Program-made: the position numbers and the translations under genes | NCBI GenBank assembly: GCA_001557505.1 | Contig: LSAX01000007.1 | Span: 620,001 to 684,000 of the forward strand | Reading direction: 5' to 3' | DNA: 64,000 nt | Source of the DNA: Reticulascus tulasneorum | Taxonomy: Eukaryota > Ascomycota > Sordariomycetes > Glomerellales > Reticulascaceae | Part shown: positions 34,618 through 46,900 of the stretch, piece after piece | Layout of the letters: each line of letters opens with the position of its first letter | How positions within the stretch are numbered: the first letter of the stretch is position 1 | Notes under the pieces: model-generated | Seen by the model: the letters and a program-made list of their open reading frames with translations, nothing else | Databases searched by the model: none | Told to the model about the DNA's origin: nothing

Positions 34618-36981
34618 ATGGCCCCTCATCCACTGGCTCCTTTATCCGAGGATGAGTTCAAGAAGGCTCGTGACGTTGTCGTGAAGTTGCATGGCTCCGA
34701 TGCTCCCCTATTTTTCAGAGCCATATACCTCCAAGAGCCCAAGAAGGCCGACCTAATACCCTTCCTTCAAGCTGAGCATGCAGATGCTGTCACGGAAAAG
34801 ACACCTCGGCCACCCAGATTAGCCAAAGCTCAGTACGACGTGATAAAGAGCAGCAAGGTCCACGAGTATACGCAGTCCGTCATAGACTTGACTTCCGGCG
34901 CCGAGGTGGCTAGAGAGCTTGCAACGCCGCAATACCAGACTAGTTTCACGGTGTAAGTGTCCAGTCTTCATAGGAGCAATATAATTACGACGCTGAGTTA
35001 TGTTAGTGCCGAGTTTGCTCAGTTCCAGGATATCTGCGTCGCTTCAACAATATTCAAGGATGCCATGTCCGAATTCGCTCTACCTGAGAACTTTGCGGTC
35101 ACGATAGATCCATGGCCTTATGGCGGGCCAGATTTCGATGAGGACATCCCCCGGTTCATGCAAGGTCTTGTCTTTGCCCGAGATACCTCCAACAACAATC
35201 CCGACTCAAACCATTATGGTTATCCAATCCCAATCATACCAGTGATGGATATGACTACAAAAGAGATTCTGCGCGTGGATCGTCTTGCGACTGGAGGAGC
35301 AGAAGATGGCCTCGCTGCCTTTCCGCGGAAGTCCGAACCCAAGAAGCTCTTCCAAAACAGCAAATCTGCTGAATATGTTCCCGAGCTCCTTGACCGTCCC
35401 ATGCGTACCGATCTCAAGCCCATAAACATCACCCAGCCTGATGGGCCTTCGTTTAAAGTTCACCCAGATAACCTGGTCGAATGGCAGAAATGGCGATTCC
35501 GAGTAGGATTCACCCCTAGAGAAGGTGCTGTCATTCACGATCTCACCTACGACAACCGGCCAATCTTCTATCGTCTCAGCTACAGCGAATTGACTGTTCC
35601 ATACGCTGATCCGCGGCCACCGTTCCATCGAAAGCAAGCGTTTGACCTTGGGGATGGTGGATTTGGTCGAGCTGCCAATAATCTGGAGCTTGGCTGTGAC
35701 TGCCTAGGCGCCATCTCCTATCTCAACTCGTTACTCTCCAGCTCGGACGGCAGTCCGACACTAGCCAAGTCTGTGGTCTGCTTGCATGAGCAAGACAACG
35801 GCATCGGCTGGAAACATAGCAACTACCGCACTAACAGGGCTGTTGTAACACGCCTGCGTGAGCTTGTTGTCCAGTGCGTCATCACACTAGCCAACTACGA
35901 ATATGTGTTTGCGTACAAACTTGACACTGCCGGTGGAATAACTTTAGAAACTCGCGCAACTGGAATCGTGAGCGTCGTTGGGATCGACGAGGGCAAGGAC
36001 TCCAAGTATGGCGTCGTGGTGGGCCCTGGAGTATTGGCCCAGAATCATCAGCACGTATTTGCAGTGCGGATTGACCCTGCTATTGACTCATATGCAGCTG
36101 GAGACACTGCTATTGTTGTGGAGGAGAGTGTACCAGTGTCGATGAATCCAACCACGAATCCGCATGGTAACTTTTACGAGGTGAAGAAGCGAACGATCGA
36201 GAAAGCATGCTGGGTGGACGCAGAACCCAGATTGAACCGCGTGATTCGTTTCGAGAGCACGAAGAAGAAAAACGAAATCTCGGGTCGACCTGTGGGGTTC
36301 AAGCTCACGCCACCTGCGACTCAGCTGCTGTTGGCCGATGAAGATAGTACCGTTGCGCGGAGAGCGCAATTTGCGAAACATAATGTGTGGGTTACAGGCC
36401 ACAGGGACGGAGAGCTCTGGGCCGCCGGAGAGTTCACAAACCAGAGCAAGAAGGAGACCGGTGGCGTAAGGGACATGGTCAAAAGAGGGGACTGGTTCGG
36501 CCATGAAAAGAATGACGATGAGGAGGCAAGCGAAGACGGACGAAAGAGCAGTCCTGTGGTCTGGAGTGTCTTCGGCCTGACGCACAATCCTAGAGTGGAG
36601 GATTGGCCCGTAATGTGAGTGTCCAGATGTTTGCGGCCGGGCTTCACTAACAATGACAGGCCTGTCGAGATCCACCATCTCAACATCCGGCCCGCCGACT
36701 TCTTCACATCAAATCCAGCGCTCGACGTCCCGGGAATCAAGAACCAATCGAGCGTCATTGTCCCGTGCTGCACAAGCAAGGGAGAAGCATCGCTCAAGAC
36801 CGACAGCAGCTCCACGGACGGCGTGGAAAGGGACGAGACTATCCAGAAAGACGCATTAGCACACCAGCAAGGTGGCGGGCCAGATATTGACCCCAAGGAA
36901 GCTGGCGCACACGTCGATCACAAGCCAGAGAGGAGGTTGTCGAAGACGCTGTTGAGTATGTTGGGATGGAAACGGAATTGA
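34618..36981 (+). CDS. Copper amine oxidase (topaquinone enzyme)
   Basis: Three exons, join(34618..34952,35007..36614,36660..36981), 754 aa; introns of 54 and 45 bases. The enzyme oxidises primary amines to aldehydes, releasing H2O2 and ammonia. The cofactor motif N-Y-E-Y is at residues 408-411, with Tyr409 the precursor of topaquinone. The catalytic base Asp is in KQAFDLGDGGFG (D325), followed by LGCDCLG with the conserved Cys pair. Copper ligands fit QNHQHVF (HxH) and the His in FGLTHNPRVEDWPVMP. N2/N3 domains precede the catalytic domain. There is no signal peptide, and the C-terminus (LGWKRN) is not a PTS1, so the enzyme is probably cytosolic or its targeting is not obvious. The C-terminal 60 residues after the core are a polar extension. 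The second intron splits the M of PVMP. Very confident. Confidence 0.93.
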
Positions 36982-37885
36982 GGGAGTAGTAAGGAGTCAG
37001 ATGCCATTGAGCTAGACTGGAACATAAGCGAGGAGCTGAGAAGCTGCCCCCAGATTGGCATGGAACCGAGGCAGAATGCTTTGAAATAGTCTATCGTATA
37101 AACTCTAAAGGTACTCCTTAAACTGCGTCTCACATCCACTGAGCCAACCGACCACTCTGCTCGGAGGCCTCCTCCAGGATAACTAATGGATAGCAGGATA
37201 GATTGTTCGTGTATGAGACTGACAGCTATGAAGGCATTGTACAAGTCAGGGTTCGTAAATTGTTGATGGTTCCCCTAGCTTCCGTTCTGTTACAGTGCGG
37301 CTTCTATTGTCAGGGTTCTGGCTCCCTGGAAACACGGAGCCAATCATCTGCAGTGCGTAAGCCAAGGTTGGCCAGAATGGGAAGTCAAGGTAGACGGTGA
37401 CGTGAACCTTTGCATATGACTATGGTCTCGGCGGAGTTGTCGGATCAAACAGGCGGGGTTCATTGTATTGGAGGCTAGACTGCACAGGGGAGGATCTAAT
37501 GGCTGGTGAATAGTAAACTTGACCTGCACAACCGACCGATCCGGCAGGGGACTGGGGAGTTGAGCGACGGGATGATCACGATATTTTCGGGTAGTGTACA
37601 CTTACAGCATGTAGCTGGTCTGTCTTTGCAAGCTGGTTTGTTAATCTTACTGGGAACATGGGGTTCAACTCTACGGGATGCCGTTGACGAAGTGGCAGGC
37701 CTACGATGGTGCTCTGTACTTGGGATAAAAGGCGAGGATGACTCTTTAAACATCATGCACTCCCATATATACGGAACCATTTTGAAGGAATATACAATGA
37801 CCATCTAAATCTGGCTGATTCTCATGCAACACACACAGACTGCAGTGATCCATGTTCCACCGAGATGCCATACTCGGCATATGGA
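36982..37885. other. Convergent 3' intergenic region
   Basis: A 904-base spacer between two convergent genes. Frames on both strands near 37500-37800 overlap each other antisense and show no domain, so none is called. Confidence 0.5.
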
Positions 37886-38846
37886 TTAATGCTCGATCTT
37901 CAAGGAGAAATCAACATGCGCCACTCCTTGATGAATGCTGCTTGTCGAGAGAATGTCGACATCTGAGAGAATCAGTTAGCTGAACCCGGCTATGAATGAT
38001 CTAGACAAACAACTCACCGTGGCATATATACTGCTCCGCGTTGTCCGAAGTTAGCCCCCCAGAGACCTCCAGCAGGAAATGCTTCTTGCCCGCCCATTTC
38101 TGCTTCAGACTTCGCGCCGCCACCTTAACGCCATCACCTGTAAAGTTATCCAGCATAACCACATCAGCGCCCGCCTCAATCGCCTCTTCCGCCTCCTTCT
38201 CGCTCTGCACCTCAACCTCGACCTTGAGGCTAAACCCCGCCACGCTCTTCGCTGCCTTCACAGCGTCGGTGATACTCCCTCTGCTCCAGATGTGGTTGTC
38301 CTTCAGCATGACCATCGAGCTCAGATCCATTCGATGCGTGTCCACACCACCTAGCATCATGCCGTACTTCTCCACCAGCCTGAACCCGGGCGTCGTCTTT
38401 CGAGTGCCGGCTAGTATGCCGCGATAGCCCGCCTCGCGCAGCTTTACTAATAGCACGCGGCTTTGAGACGCAACACCCGAGCAGCGGGCCAGTGTGTTCA
38501 ATGCTACTCGTTCCCCGAGGAGGATCCCCCGCACAGGGCCCGTGACGGTGGCGACGCGCATCTTGCTGCTGGCACCTTGACTGTGAAGGTCGATGGAGCT
38601 GCCTTCTTTGGCGTGCCATTCAACGGTGCAGCCGCATTGGTAGAACACTTCGTCAAAGAATGGCCTCCCAGCGATGAGACCCTCGCTCTTTCCCCAGAGC
38701 GTGGCGGTCCGGGTGTCTGAGCCGACAACAAAGCCCCCGTAGTCAAAGGACGGTGTATCTTCTGCGAGCCAGGCGGTGACTTGGGTTTTCCAACTGGGAG
38801 GGAGGAGGTGCTCGAGCGAGCCGTGATCAAGGGGTAGGTCTCCCAT
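37886..38846 (-). CDS. bna6: Nicotinate-nucleotide pyrophosphorylase (quinolinate phosphoribosyltransferase)
   Basis: Two exons, complement(join(37886..37962,38018..38846)), 301 aa. The enzyme converts quinolinate and PRPP to nicotinate mononucleotide in de novo NAD synthesis. Family motifs are all present: [14 protein letters not shown] preceded by the N-terminal alpha/beta part, [37 protein letters not shown] (substrate-binding Arg and Lys), [30 protein letters not shown] and LLEVSGGLT. The spliced C-terminal exon gives [24 protein letters not shown], the normal end. The length matches the usual 285-300. The 55-base intron has a GTGAGT donor, a GCTAACTG branch site and a CTCAG acceptor. Very confident. 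Confidence 0.95.
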
Positions 38847-39333
38847 CTCGGCAAGTTAGGGATGTACGTCGCAGGCAGAAGACTCTGCTAAGAAGCTGGA
38901 CGAAGATTTGCCTAGAGACTATTGGCTATGACTTTGGTATTGGGTTGTTTGGATAACTAAAATCCATTCAAGTGAAGAATAGAATACATCTCATAGCGAG
39001 CGATATTGCGGCGGCCTCGGTAGAAGTAGAAATCATGGTTCATGCTTGTTCAATGCCGTTCGCAGCCGATGGCGGGGCAGTTTGCCACTTTGGCGGGGTA
39101 GACCGCCCTCTGGCACCAGCTGGCGGCCTGCATACTCACGAAACGTCCGCTTCCATGCTGCTTCCATCATGAAGCCGTTATGGACCGCAAGGAATATGGT
39201 TCTACAGGACGGGGCTAAGTGCTATGAGTAGGCCAGGGAATATCATTTCATAAAGAATACACTTACACTAAAAGCTACAGAAGGCCGGGCTCCTCAACCG
39301 TAGCAACGACCGCCGAGACCACTCAGCACCCTC
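38847..39333. other. Intergenic, no supportable gene
   Basis: A 487-base spacer marking the change from conserved genes on the left to the accessory island on the right. No coding signal was recognised. Confidence 0.5.
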
Positions 39334-40632
39334 CTACAACTCTCCGTTTCCATCACTGTCACTGTCACTCTCACTCTCACTCTCACTCTCAGTGTCGCCT
39401 TCGCCTGGCCCTTCAACTTCGGAGTCGACAAGTCGATCTGCATCCTCATCATTCTCCACCTCATCGTCGTGATACAGCATTTTCAGAATGAAAATATCTT
39501 CTTCTTTACTAGCCTCGCTCGGCTCGTCCGCCTCGAGAGAGCCGACTGATAACGACGCGGCCATATTGCCGCCGCTCATCTCGTCGTCTCCCACGCGCCA
39601 CATCTCCTCTGGGGCGATGACGATGTCGACACCGTCGGCAGCATGAATAGGGGAAAGCTTCAGCTGGCGTTTGGTGAACGGAATGTGCAATTTGAGTTCG
39701 CGCTCCTTCGACACTAGATACAGAGGCAAGTAGCTGCAGGCGATCAGGTACTCGCCCACATACGCGCCGCTGGTGCCGACATCGTGCGTCCTGGAGTAGG
39801 CGGCTCCCAGCTCCACCTCGATGTAGCTACCGAGGCCAGCCGGGCCAGTGCCAGCAGCGACGTCTACTGCAGTCTTGCTGACCTTTTCCAGGTTCTTGCT
39901 CATCTCGCTGCAGGTGATGAAGCTCGTAATGATGGCCAGTTTGCCGTCGTCTTGCTGACTCAAGAGCTCCAGCACCTGCTTTCGATACCTTTCCCTAGCT
40001 GCCTTCTGGGCGGTCTTGCGGGTCGCTTCCTCAGTTGCGGGATCCGTAGTCGGAGCGGAGGGGCCAGAGACCATCTGCGCCAACTGCCCAGGGATCTTTG
40101 TGATGCTAGAGACCCAGCTCCCGCTGTTGGCGTTGGCAGGTACTTCAGCAGCAGGCGCAGGCGCATCTTGAGCCTCGGGCGGGTTGTCGTTCTTGTTGGC
40201 CAGGCCGTCGTTGGTGCTATTGCCGAGGATCGGGCCAGGATCAGTGTCGTCTGGCTTTCTCAGCAGGTCTTCGATCATCGTCCGGGCATTTCGCATGCTA
40301 ATGCGACGGAATGCTGCCGCTGCCAGGTCTGCCTTCTCCGAACCGCCCTTTTCCAGCGAGAGCTTCGCAATTCTCTGGAGCTTGCTATGAGACCTCCATG
40401 TCTTCGTCTTTTTCTCGACCCGACTGTAGTCCTTGCATACGACATAGCCGGATGGGTAGAGGTAGTCGATACCGTCGCGCGGCTTTTCTGGATGGCGGGG
40501 TCGGTATGCCCCACGCAGCGGCTTGTAAGGATTCTCGACAGCGAGGCCTAGGAGGCTGTTGAACAGGTCATCGTCGACGGATTCGGGCTCCTTGAGAAGG
40601 AAATAAGGCTTTTCGGTTTCCTCCTTTTTCAT
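39334..40632 (-). CDS. Uncharacterised protein, candidate fungal gasdermin-like pore-former
   Basis: Single exon, 432 aa; not a family I recognise with certainty. The N-terminus (residues 9-45) has FLLKEP, then LLGLAVENPYKPLRGAYRP, a hydrophobic start and a 'N-P-x-x-P-L-x-x-Y-x-P' turn. A low-complexity Ala/Pro/Asn linker follows (about 128-205). The second half has alternating strands: KLAIITSFITCSEM (231-244), then SYIEVELGAAYS (269-280) and GAYVGEYLIACSYLPLYLV (289-307), linked by a polar loop. That layout resembles the membrane-inserting hairpins of gasdermin N-domains. From about residue 387 the tail is almost only Asp, Glu, Ser and Gly, with an SESESESDSD run encoded by a hexamer repeat. 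The gene is divergent from a CHAT protease gene with 381 bases between starts, a known arrangement for fungal gasdermin-like genes and their proteases. The gasdermin call is inference; alternatives are an unrelated island protein. Confidence 0.4.
   Translation of the reverse strand: MKKEETEKPYFLLKEPESVDDDLFNSLLGLAVENPYKPLRGAYRPRHPEKPRDGIDYLYPSGYVVCKDYSRVEKKTKTWRSHSKLQRIAKLSLEKGGSEKADLAAAAFRRISMRNARTMIEDLLRKPDDTDPGPILGNSTNDGLANKNDNPPEAQDAPAPAAEVPANANSGSWVSSITKIPGQLAQMVSGPSAPTTDPATEEATRKTAQKAARERYRKQVLELLSQQDDGKLAIITSFITCSEMSKNLEKVSKTAVDVAAGTGPAGLGSYIEVELGAAYSRTHDVGTSGAYVGEYLIACSYLPLYLVSKERELKLHIPFTKRQLKLSPIHAADGVDIVIAPEEMWRVGDDEMSGGNMAASLSVGSLEADEPSEASKEEDIFILKMLYHDDEVENDEDADRLVDSEVEGPGEGDTESESESESDSDSDGNGEL
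39355..39397. repeat. Hexamer repeat coding for the acidic Ser-Glu/Ser-Asp tail
   Basis: Repeats of CACTGT and then CACTCT on the plus strand encode the alternating Ser-Asp and Ser-Glu end of the 39334-40632 protein. It is a slippage-prone in-frame repeat, so tail length may differ between strains. Confidence 0.8.
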
Positions 40633-41013
40633 TTCGATCGATCAGAGGTCTGGTGAACGTCGTGGTAATATCTTTGTTTCGGTTTGACGGTAGCAGACTT
40701 CGACGTCTTTTCCAGAGCCTTGTCTGCCTTTTAAGTAAGTTGAACCATCCTGGTTCTGGCACGGGCTGCCTCGCAGGGGGCTGTGCCGTCTCTGGAACCT
40801 AGAATCGTTCACCAGGGGCCCATGACGGCCCTGATTTGCTCGCTTCGCCAAACCCATGTCCCGTCAGGAGATCGGGACCTCAAGCTGCTGCGGCTGAAGG
40901 GTGGCCCCGTCGTCGCAAACTGGGCGAAGCTCGGCGATCTGGGTAGCTTTGTCGCCTCCTTCTTTCCAGAGGTCGTCTTTGCAAAAAACCATGAACTTGC
41001 TGGATCTTGACAC
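40633..41013. other. Divergent promoter between gasdermin-like and CHAT genes
   Basis: The start codons of the two genes lie 381 bases apart, so a shared regulatory region is plausible. An open frame at 40822-41010 on + has no domain and is not clearly spliced into the CHAT gene; the CHAT N-terminus could still extend here by an unseen exon. Confidence 0.4.
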
Positions 41014-43772
41014 ATGGACGACGAGGCGCCCCGACTTCGAATTCGCGGCGCCTCCCACCCGTCCGATATGTCGCTCTCCCCAGATCCGACCCCGCGACTG
41101 GCGAGGCTGCCGGTGCTAAGGATCAGGGTCTTCGCTGGCCGCAGCCTTGACCTAATCAACAATTGTCGTTCGTGGAACGTTGACATCAGTCGCAACTTTT
41201 CGGACGAGCCCGAGCCGGAATCCCCCAAAGAAACTGAACTCAAAGATCCGTTCACCATCGCCGACTACGATCACTACGAGTCTTCGGTCCGGCGGTCGGG
41301 ACGCCGTGGTGTTCGTCGCTACAGCTCGAACCAGAGTGAGAGGTCGGTGTCGTCTAGGACCTTGCCCTTGCTGCAAGAGGAATCTGCCGAGTCCGAGTCG
41401 GCTACTGTCATATCCAATGACGCAAGTAGCATTACTACCGATCTCGAACACGGTGTGTCAAACCAACCCGTTCGTGTCCCCTCAATAGGGGACTACAGAA
41501 AGAAACTCCGCGAAATGCTAGGACTTGATAAGACACCATCGGATGGCTGCATTGTCAAGATTTCTATATGCGAAGATCTGCACACGGATGACCACAACAA
41601 TCCTTACCACAGTAGCATTCACGGCTTGCTCTGGGAAATCCTCGAATATGGTACAGACAGCTGCGACGACAGCACATTGGAAGACGATGCGGTCACGAAC
41701 CAGCCTCCGCCTCCGCCTCCGCCTCCGACTCGGCCTCCGCTTCAGGATGTTCAGGTGACTCGTTGGATCACTGGAATTCAGGACGCCAGGGATCTTCCTG
41801 CTGGCCTACTTCGCCCGGATGAGCCAATACACCTGCTCCTCGTCATTGCCAGGAGTTTCCAGCGGCCAAATGATGACCGATTCCGCGATGTCCAAAGTGT
41901 CGTTCTCGACACTCTGTATGTCATGACCAAATATCTCCGGCAGCAGGGCCGTCATGATCGTCTCCAAGTGGATGTTGTGAGGCCGGGCACACTGGTGGAG
42001 CTCGAACAACATTTGAAGCGTGGCAAAAAGTACGACTTGGTACATTTGGACGTCCACGGATGGGTTGAGAGGTAAGCAGGCCCTGTCCAGTTCTCTCTTT
42101 CTCGCACCATGAGCACATATTGGCTTGGCCTAGCCTAACACCCCGCTGCCGCATGTGCACACAACCTTGATATGCGTTTTGCGCTAACGTGCTCTCAAGC
42201 CCGTCCAGTCCTCCACAGCTGTTATTTGCGCGACCCAACTCCTACGACGCACCCAAGAGCGATAAGAGGGACCTCGACCCGGACATGTTCACCTCCGTTC
42301 CCGCCAAAGACGTCGCCCACCTTTTAAAGCGTCATCATATCCCCGCTGTTGCCCTCAGCGCCTGTTTATCATCGTACGCACATGGCAAGCCGCTTAGCAA
42401 TGCGTGTCGTGTCTTTGCGGAGCACGGCGTCTGTGCCGTCACCGGCATGAGTTTCACCGTTAACGCCCTTACAGCTTCGGCTTACTATGCGGGTTTCTAT
42501 ACGGCCCTGGTGCTCGCCAATCACGGTTTCCGCAGCGCCGCCGTCCAAGGCCGCCGCTCGCTTCAAGATAAGGTGCGGGAGATACAAGAGAAGGAGCGCA
42601 GAGATAGGCTCGACAAGCAGGCGTCGCAGCCGCGACGATATCGAGGGAAGAGACGGAGCGGTGGCAGTAGCGCTAGCAGCAGAGTTCCTGACATTGTAAT
42701 CGCGGACGAGCAGCAGGAGAATACGTGGCCGGCCGCGACCACATATTTCGCTACCCATAATCTAGACCGGACAAACAGCGCAAAATTTGGTGTCTACGAG
42801 ACCGGCGCCGCTGGTCTGAGGCAGAATGCTTCAAGACCCACACCGTCGCCAGAGACGGCAGAAGCAACAGCGCGTGTACCAACAAGTGTCTGGTGCTCTG
42901 TATCGTTGCTACTATGTATATCCACAGGCCTCGCGACCTCCTACAGCTGGATAGTTGGGTTCATGATACCTTGCCCGCTCTCCTTACTTCTCTATGTTTC
43001 CTGGTGGCATTGGAGCAGGAATGATATCGAGAAACGCGCGGCAGCCATGACTGCAGGAGCCGACCCTATCTCTGCATTCGAGGACTTTCTGAAGCTGTCA
43101 AAGAAGTCGAGAGTCGAACACTCGATTGGGCTGATGGCGCTAGAGGACCGCCTCAAGACCCTCGGGCAGCTGTTCATTCAAGTCTACCCGCCTGATCTGG
43201 ACCACGTACGGCAGCAGCGCCTCAGCGCCGTGCGTGATCTCTGGCTGACCACCGGCTTCGCTGATACTGTGGAGATCGTACCGGCCTGGTGGTTCAAGAA
43301 GAGGTGGCTGGCATGGTTCTGCTTCCACCTGGCGCGGAACCAGTTGGCGCGCCGTTCTGCAGACTGGAGGACGACTGGACCAAGTGGAAAGGACGGAGTA
43401 TTTGCCGAGGAACTAGGCTTGACAGAGGCCGCAACCTCTTTGCATCGGGCGATACCACCCGGGGAGGAGTCCGGCCAGGAAGCGATACCATCACCGTCGC
43501 CGCGGCCACCCCGCACCGTCCTAATCATTAATGAGCTCGAGGACCTCGTCGAAGAGGGTAAGGTCAAATCTTGGCTCGCGCTCGACCGCATAAACGCCTA
43601 CATTCGGTCGATGGCGGCGCGCGATCGGGCGGGGGTTTACCTCATCTTCATGAGCAAGAAGGATGTGGGCTGGTTAAAGACGCAATGGGATGCAGGGCGA
43701 TATGATTGGAAGCTCGCCGGCTACTTCTATGCCAATTCTGCGTTTCGCACCCTGTCTCCCCGGAGGGCTTAG
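41014..43772 (+). CDS. CHAT-domain (caspase/separase-like) protease with two membrane helices
   Basis: Two exons, join(41014..42071,42200..43772), 876 aa. The 128-base intron has a GTAAGC donor, a GCTAACG branch point and a CAAG acceptor. The CHAT domain (PF12770) spans about residues 265-515: an Arg-rich opening IHLLLVIARSFQ, then KYDLVHLDVHGWV with catalytic His348, and AVALSACLSSYAHG with catalytic Cys408, followed by VCAVTGMSFTVNALTASAYYAGFYTAL. The N-terminal 250 residues hold a Ser/acid-rich region and a PPPPPPPP stretch, without TPRs. After a basic linker two hydrophobic helices (about 583-599 and 602-623) would anchor the protein in a membrane; a C-terminal region of about 250 residues (VLIINELEDLVEEGKV, WLALDRINAYIRSMAARDRAGVYLIFMSKKDVGW) is of unknown role. 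CHAT proteases act in regulated cell death in bacteria and fungi. Very likely linked to the neighbours at 39334 and 43975. Confidence 0.85.
41702..41740. repeat. CCTCCG repeat coding for a polyproline run in the CHAT protein
   Basis: Repeats of CCTCCG code for eight successive prolines before the CHAT domain. It is probably a flexible linker and prone to length change. Confidence 0.8.
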
Positions 43773-43974
43773 GGAGTTCGCAGAGGAGACAGCTTCACGC
43801 AGGGACAGGCGCAGGGTACGAGCACCGCATTTAGAGTCTTGTAAATGAAATAATGAAAATAACTGCTACCTAACTAACCGTCCATTCCGTTCCTTGCCCC
43901 CCATCCGTTGAGTGCCCAGCACATTGATATGCCCAGATTTGTTTTGCCCACCCGAAGCGCCTGGCCAGCCATTA

Positions 43975-46900
43975 TTAATAATCCAAGGAGACGTCGCTAT
44001 CATAGTCCTCGTCACCTTCATCATCATCGTCCGCATACAAATCCCCGACGCCGAGGGTATTCCGTTTTGCCAGCATAGACTCCATTTCAAAATCGTCAAG
44101 TTCTCCTTCCCCATCCAAAAAGCGATAGATGCGCCGCACCACGGCGGCGGGATACAGACCAGGGAAGGCCTCAATCTCCTCCCTCAGTAGATTGAGCTGC
44201 TTCTTCGCAGCTTCCTCGTTGCCCTGAGCAAGGAGACACCGAGCGTAGTTCTCGCGGATGCTGAAGACGGCCGGGTGGCGTGGACCGAGGCTTTTGGCGG
44301 CCCTCACTAGACACTTGGTGTACTCCGCCTCCGCTCCCTTGAGGTCGCCCTCGAGGTCGAGCACAGCCGCCAGCTTGGAGCAGCAGAGCACCGTGCTCGG
44401 ATGGTCAGGCCCAAGGCGCTTCTGCTGGTAGTCGCGCACGCACCTCAGCAGGCGATGCGCGTCTCGCAGCTCGCCCTCCTGCTGCTTGACAGTCGACAGC
44501 GCCTCCATCGTGCCCAAGGTCTTTGGGTGCATCATGCCACGGGTCTCCTCGAGTGACACGAGCATGCGCTGCAAGAGGGCGCTAGCGGCCGGTCGGTTGC
44601 CGTTCTTAGCCAGGTACGTGGCCAGCTCACCGACAGACTCGGTCACCTGCCGGCGATCGACATCGTCGCCGAAGGGATCCTCGAGCGCCAGTACCTGTGA
44701 TACCTTGGCCACGGCATCGCCAAACCTACCCTGAGATGCCCGCATTGATGCAAATTGGCGGCAGGCGGCCACGCGCTCATCGAGTGGCAAGTTATCGTTC
44801 GGACTGGAGAAGATGTTCTCGTACTCAGCCTCGGCGTCGGCATAGTTCCTGCCGCGTTGGTAGACACGCGCGCAATCGAGCTGGAGAGAGAATTTGTCCT
44901 CTTTCAAGAGCTTCAGTTTCGCGACTCGGTATAGTGTCCCGGCCGTCGTGAATTCCAAGTGGCCTTCGCAAATGGATGCGAGGTTTGCCCACCGTATCTC
45001 AATCCCGCGTGAAGATGCATCCGACAGATCTTGCTCCGAGAAACGTTCGCGGCATCGTCGCACCGCAGCAGCGATATTTTTTACCATCTGTGCCTCGGTA
45101 TCCCATGCAAAGATCAAGTTGGAGCGCTTCCGAAGGGCTCGAATGCCATCGTTCAAAACCCCCCAAGCATTCGCCATTTCGCGATGCAACTCGTCGGTCG
45201 CGACGAGGGAGGAAAGCAGCCCTGGACCAATTGCAAGAAGCGAATCTGATGGGCGAAGGTAAGATGCGTGAGATTCCACTTCCGGAATTGTCCATTCTGT
45301 GGCGGATCCAGCCGCATCTACCCCCTCCAGTAGTGACACCGGAATGCGAGGGCAGTCCTTATCGGTAAGGAACAGCGTGAGAGCCAGCACCGTCTTCTCC
45401 CAGGATTCGGCCGTCTGCCACCAGTCAACAATTTGTCCCTTGGTTCTACTGGGTAGCGACATCGACTCGATTCGCCGGTTGGGTGATGTCCCTGTCTTGT
45501 CTGCGTCCCCGGCGCCAAAGTCGACGATAAAAGGCCCAGATATCTCGACAGATTCTCGAGTGGAAATGATGACATGACCGTGCCAGCCGGTTTTGGACGG
45601 AATAAGCCTCAGGAGCTCCCTCCAAGATCGCCGCTTCGATTTCAACGCCCCAAGCAGGCCAGTCCAGACGGCGGAAGGGTATCCTGACTGCGGCGAGAGG
45701 TCATCAAGAACAAGAAGCCACTTGTTCTTGTGGGGGCGCGCAAGCCATTCCGTCACTGCCTGTACGACTGTACGAAAGTCTTCTTCATCGAGGTCCTGAT
45801 CCTTGTCGAAAGGAATACCCTCCAGCCCGAGAAGGTTCGCGGCGAAGAAGGGCGGTTCCGGGTGCTGTGAGATAATTCTGCGGGCAATGTCTCGGAAACT
45901 CAGCTCGATGGATTTGCGGTTGGTTGCATTCACCCATAGAATCGAGGCGTATTTGTCTCGCTTCCGAGATACGTATCGCAGGGTCATGTCCGTCTTACCA
46001 CACCCCGGCGGACCTTGAAGTATGGCGATGGGAAGCGCGTTCACTGATGCGTGGTTGGTGGCCGACGCCGTACTTTCGAAGCCATTCATCCATATGCCGA
46101 AGTAGTCCTCCAGCGAAGTGAGCTGCTCCATATCCTCATCTTCAGGCAGTGACGCGCATTGTTCGGCAAGACTCTTGTCCATATCCAGGTCGAACACTTC
46201 GTCGTCCGCCACCATCCGCCTATGCTCGATTAATGATCCCTTTTTGGATGAGAATTCTTTAGCCTTCGAACATATTTCACTGATAGAATCGATGATCTTC
46301 TCAAGATCTTGGTTCATCTCGGAAAATTTACAGAGTTGTTTATGACTTCGATAGAGTCTTGTGTGTTTGTGATGGCGGCATTGCGGGGGCCGGTCCAGGT
46401 CGTCGTTATTGGTGAAGGAGCTCTGATTTGGACTGGTGTCGACGGACATGAACGAGAGGTCCGAGTCTTGGGAATCAAAGGAATTGCCATGCTGCAGAGA
46501 CGGTCCATCTGAAAAGGCGCGGATGTGGAGATGTGCCGCCAACGGCTTAAAGCGCTCAAGGCTGTACGCCAGCGTTGTCGATCGCTCGTGCAACTCTTGG
46601 CCGTGTTTATCATTGGGGCTGAAGCCGAGTATGCGGCAAAGACTGTCGGCAAGTTTTATTGGTGACCCGTTGTGAGGCGTGCCGAGGAAGACAATGCCCA
46701 CTGTGGCCTCATGAACCTCACGAAGCTCGGCGGCGCGAAAGTCGGCGGCGTCCTTAATTAAGACCTCCCTAGAGGCGACGAGAGCATTCTTCACTAGGAT
46801 TCCACCGAGACCGTGGCAGACGAAGACAATGGGGAGACGGCTCTTTCGTCGTCGATGCCGCACAAGCGCCTCGATGAGACCTCCAGCCTGGTGTAATAAG

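Noticed and set aside
39784..40551. 255-codon frame on + antisense to the gasdermin-like gene
   Set aside because: It is a mirror of a GC-rich coding region, with no domain and no fitting start context.
40822..41010. Open frame as an extra first exon of the CHAT gene
   Set aside because: No convincing donor-acceptor pair joins it to the CHAT frame; left as a note on N-terminal uncertainty.
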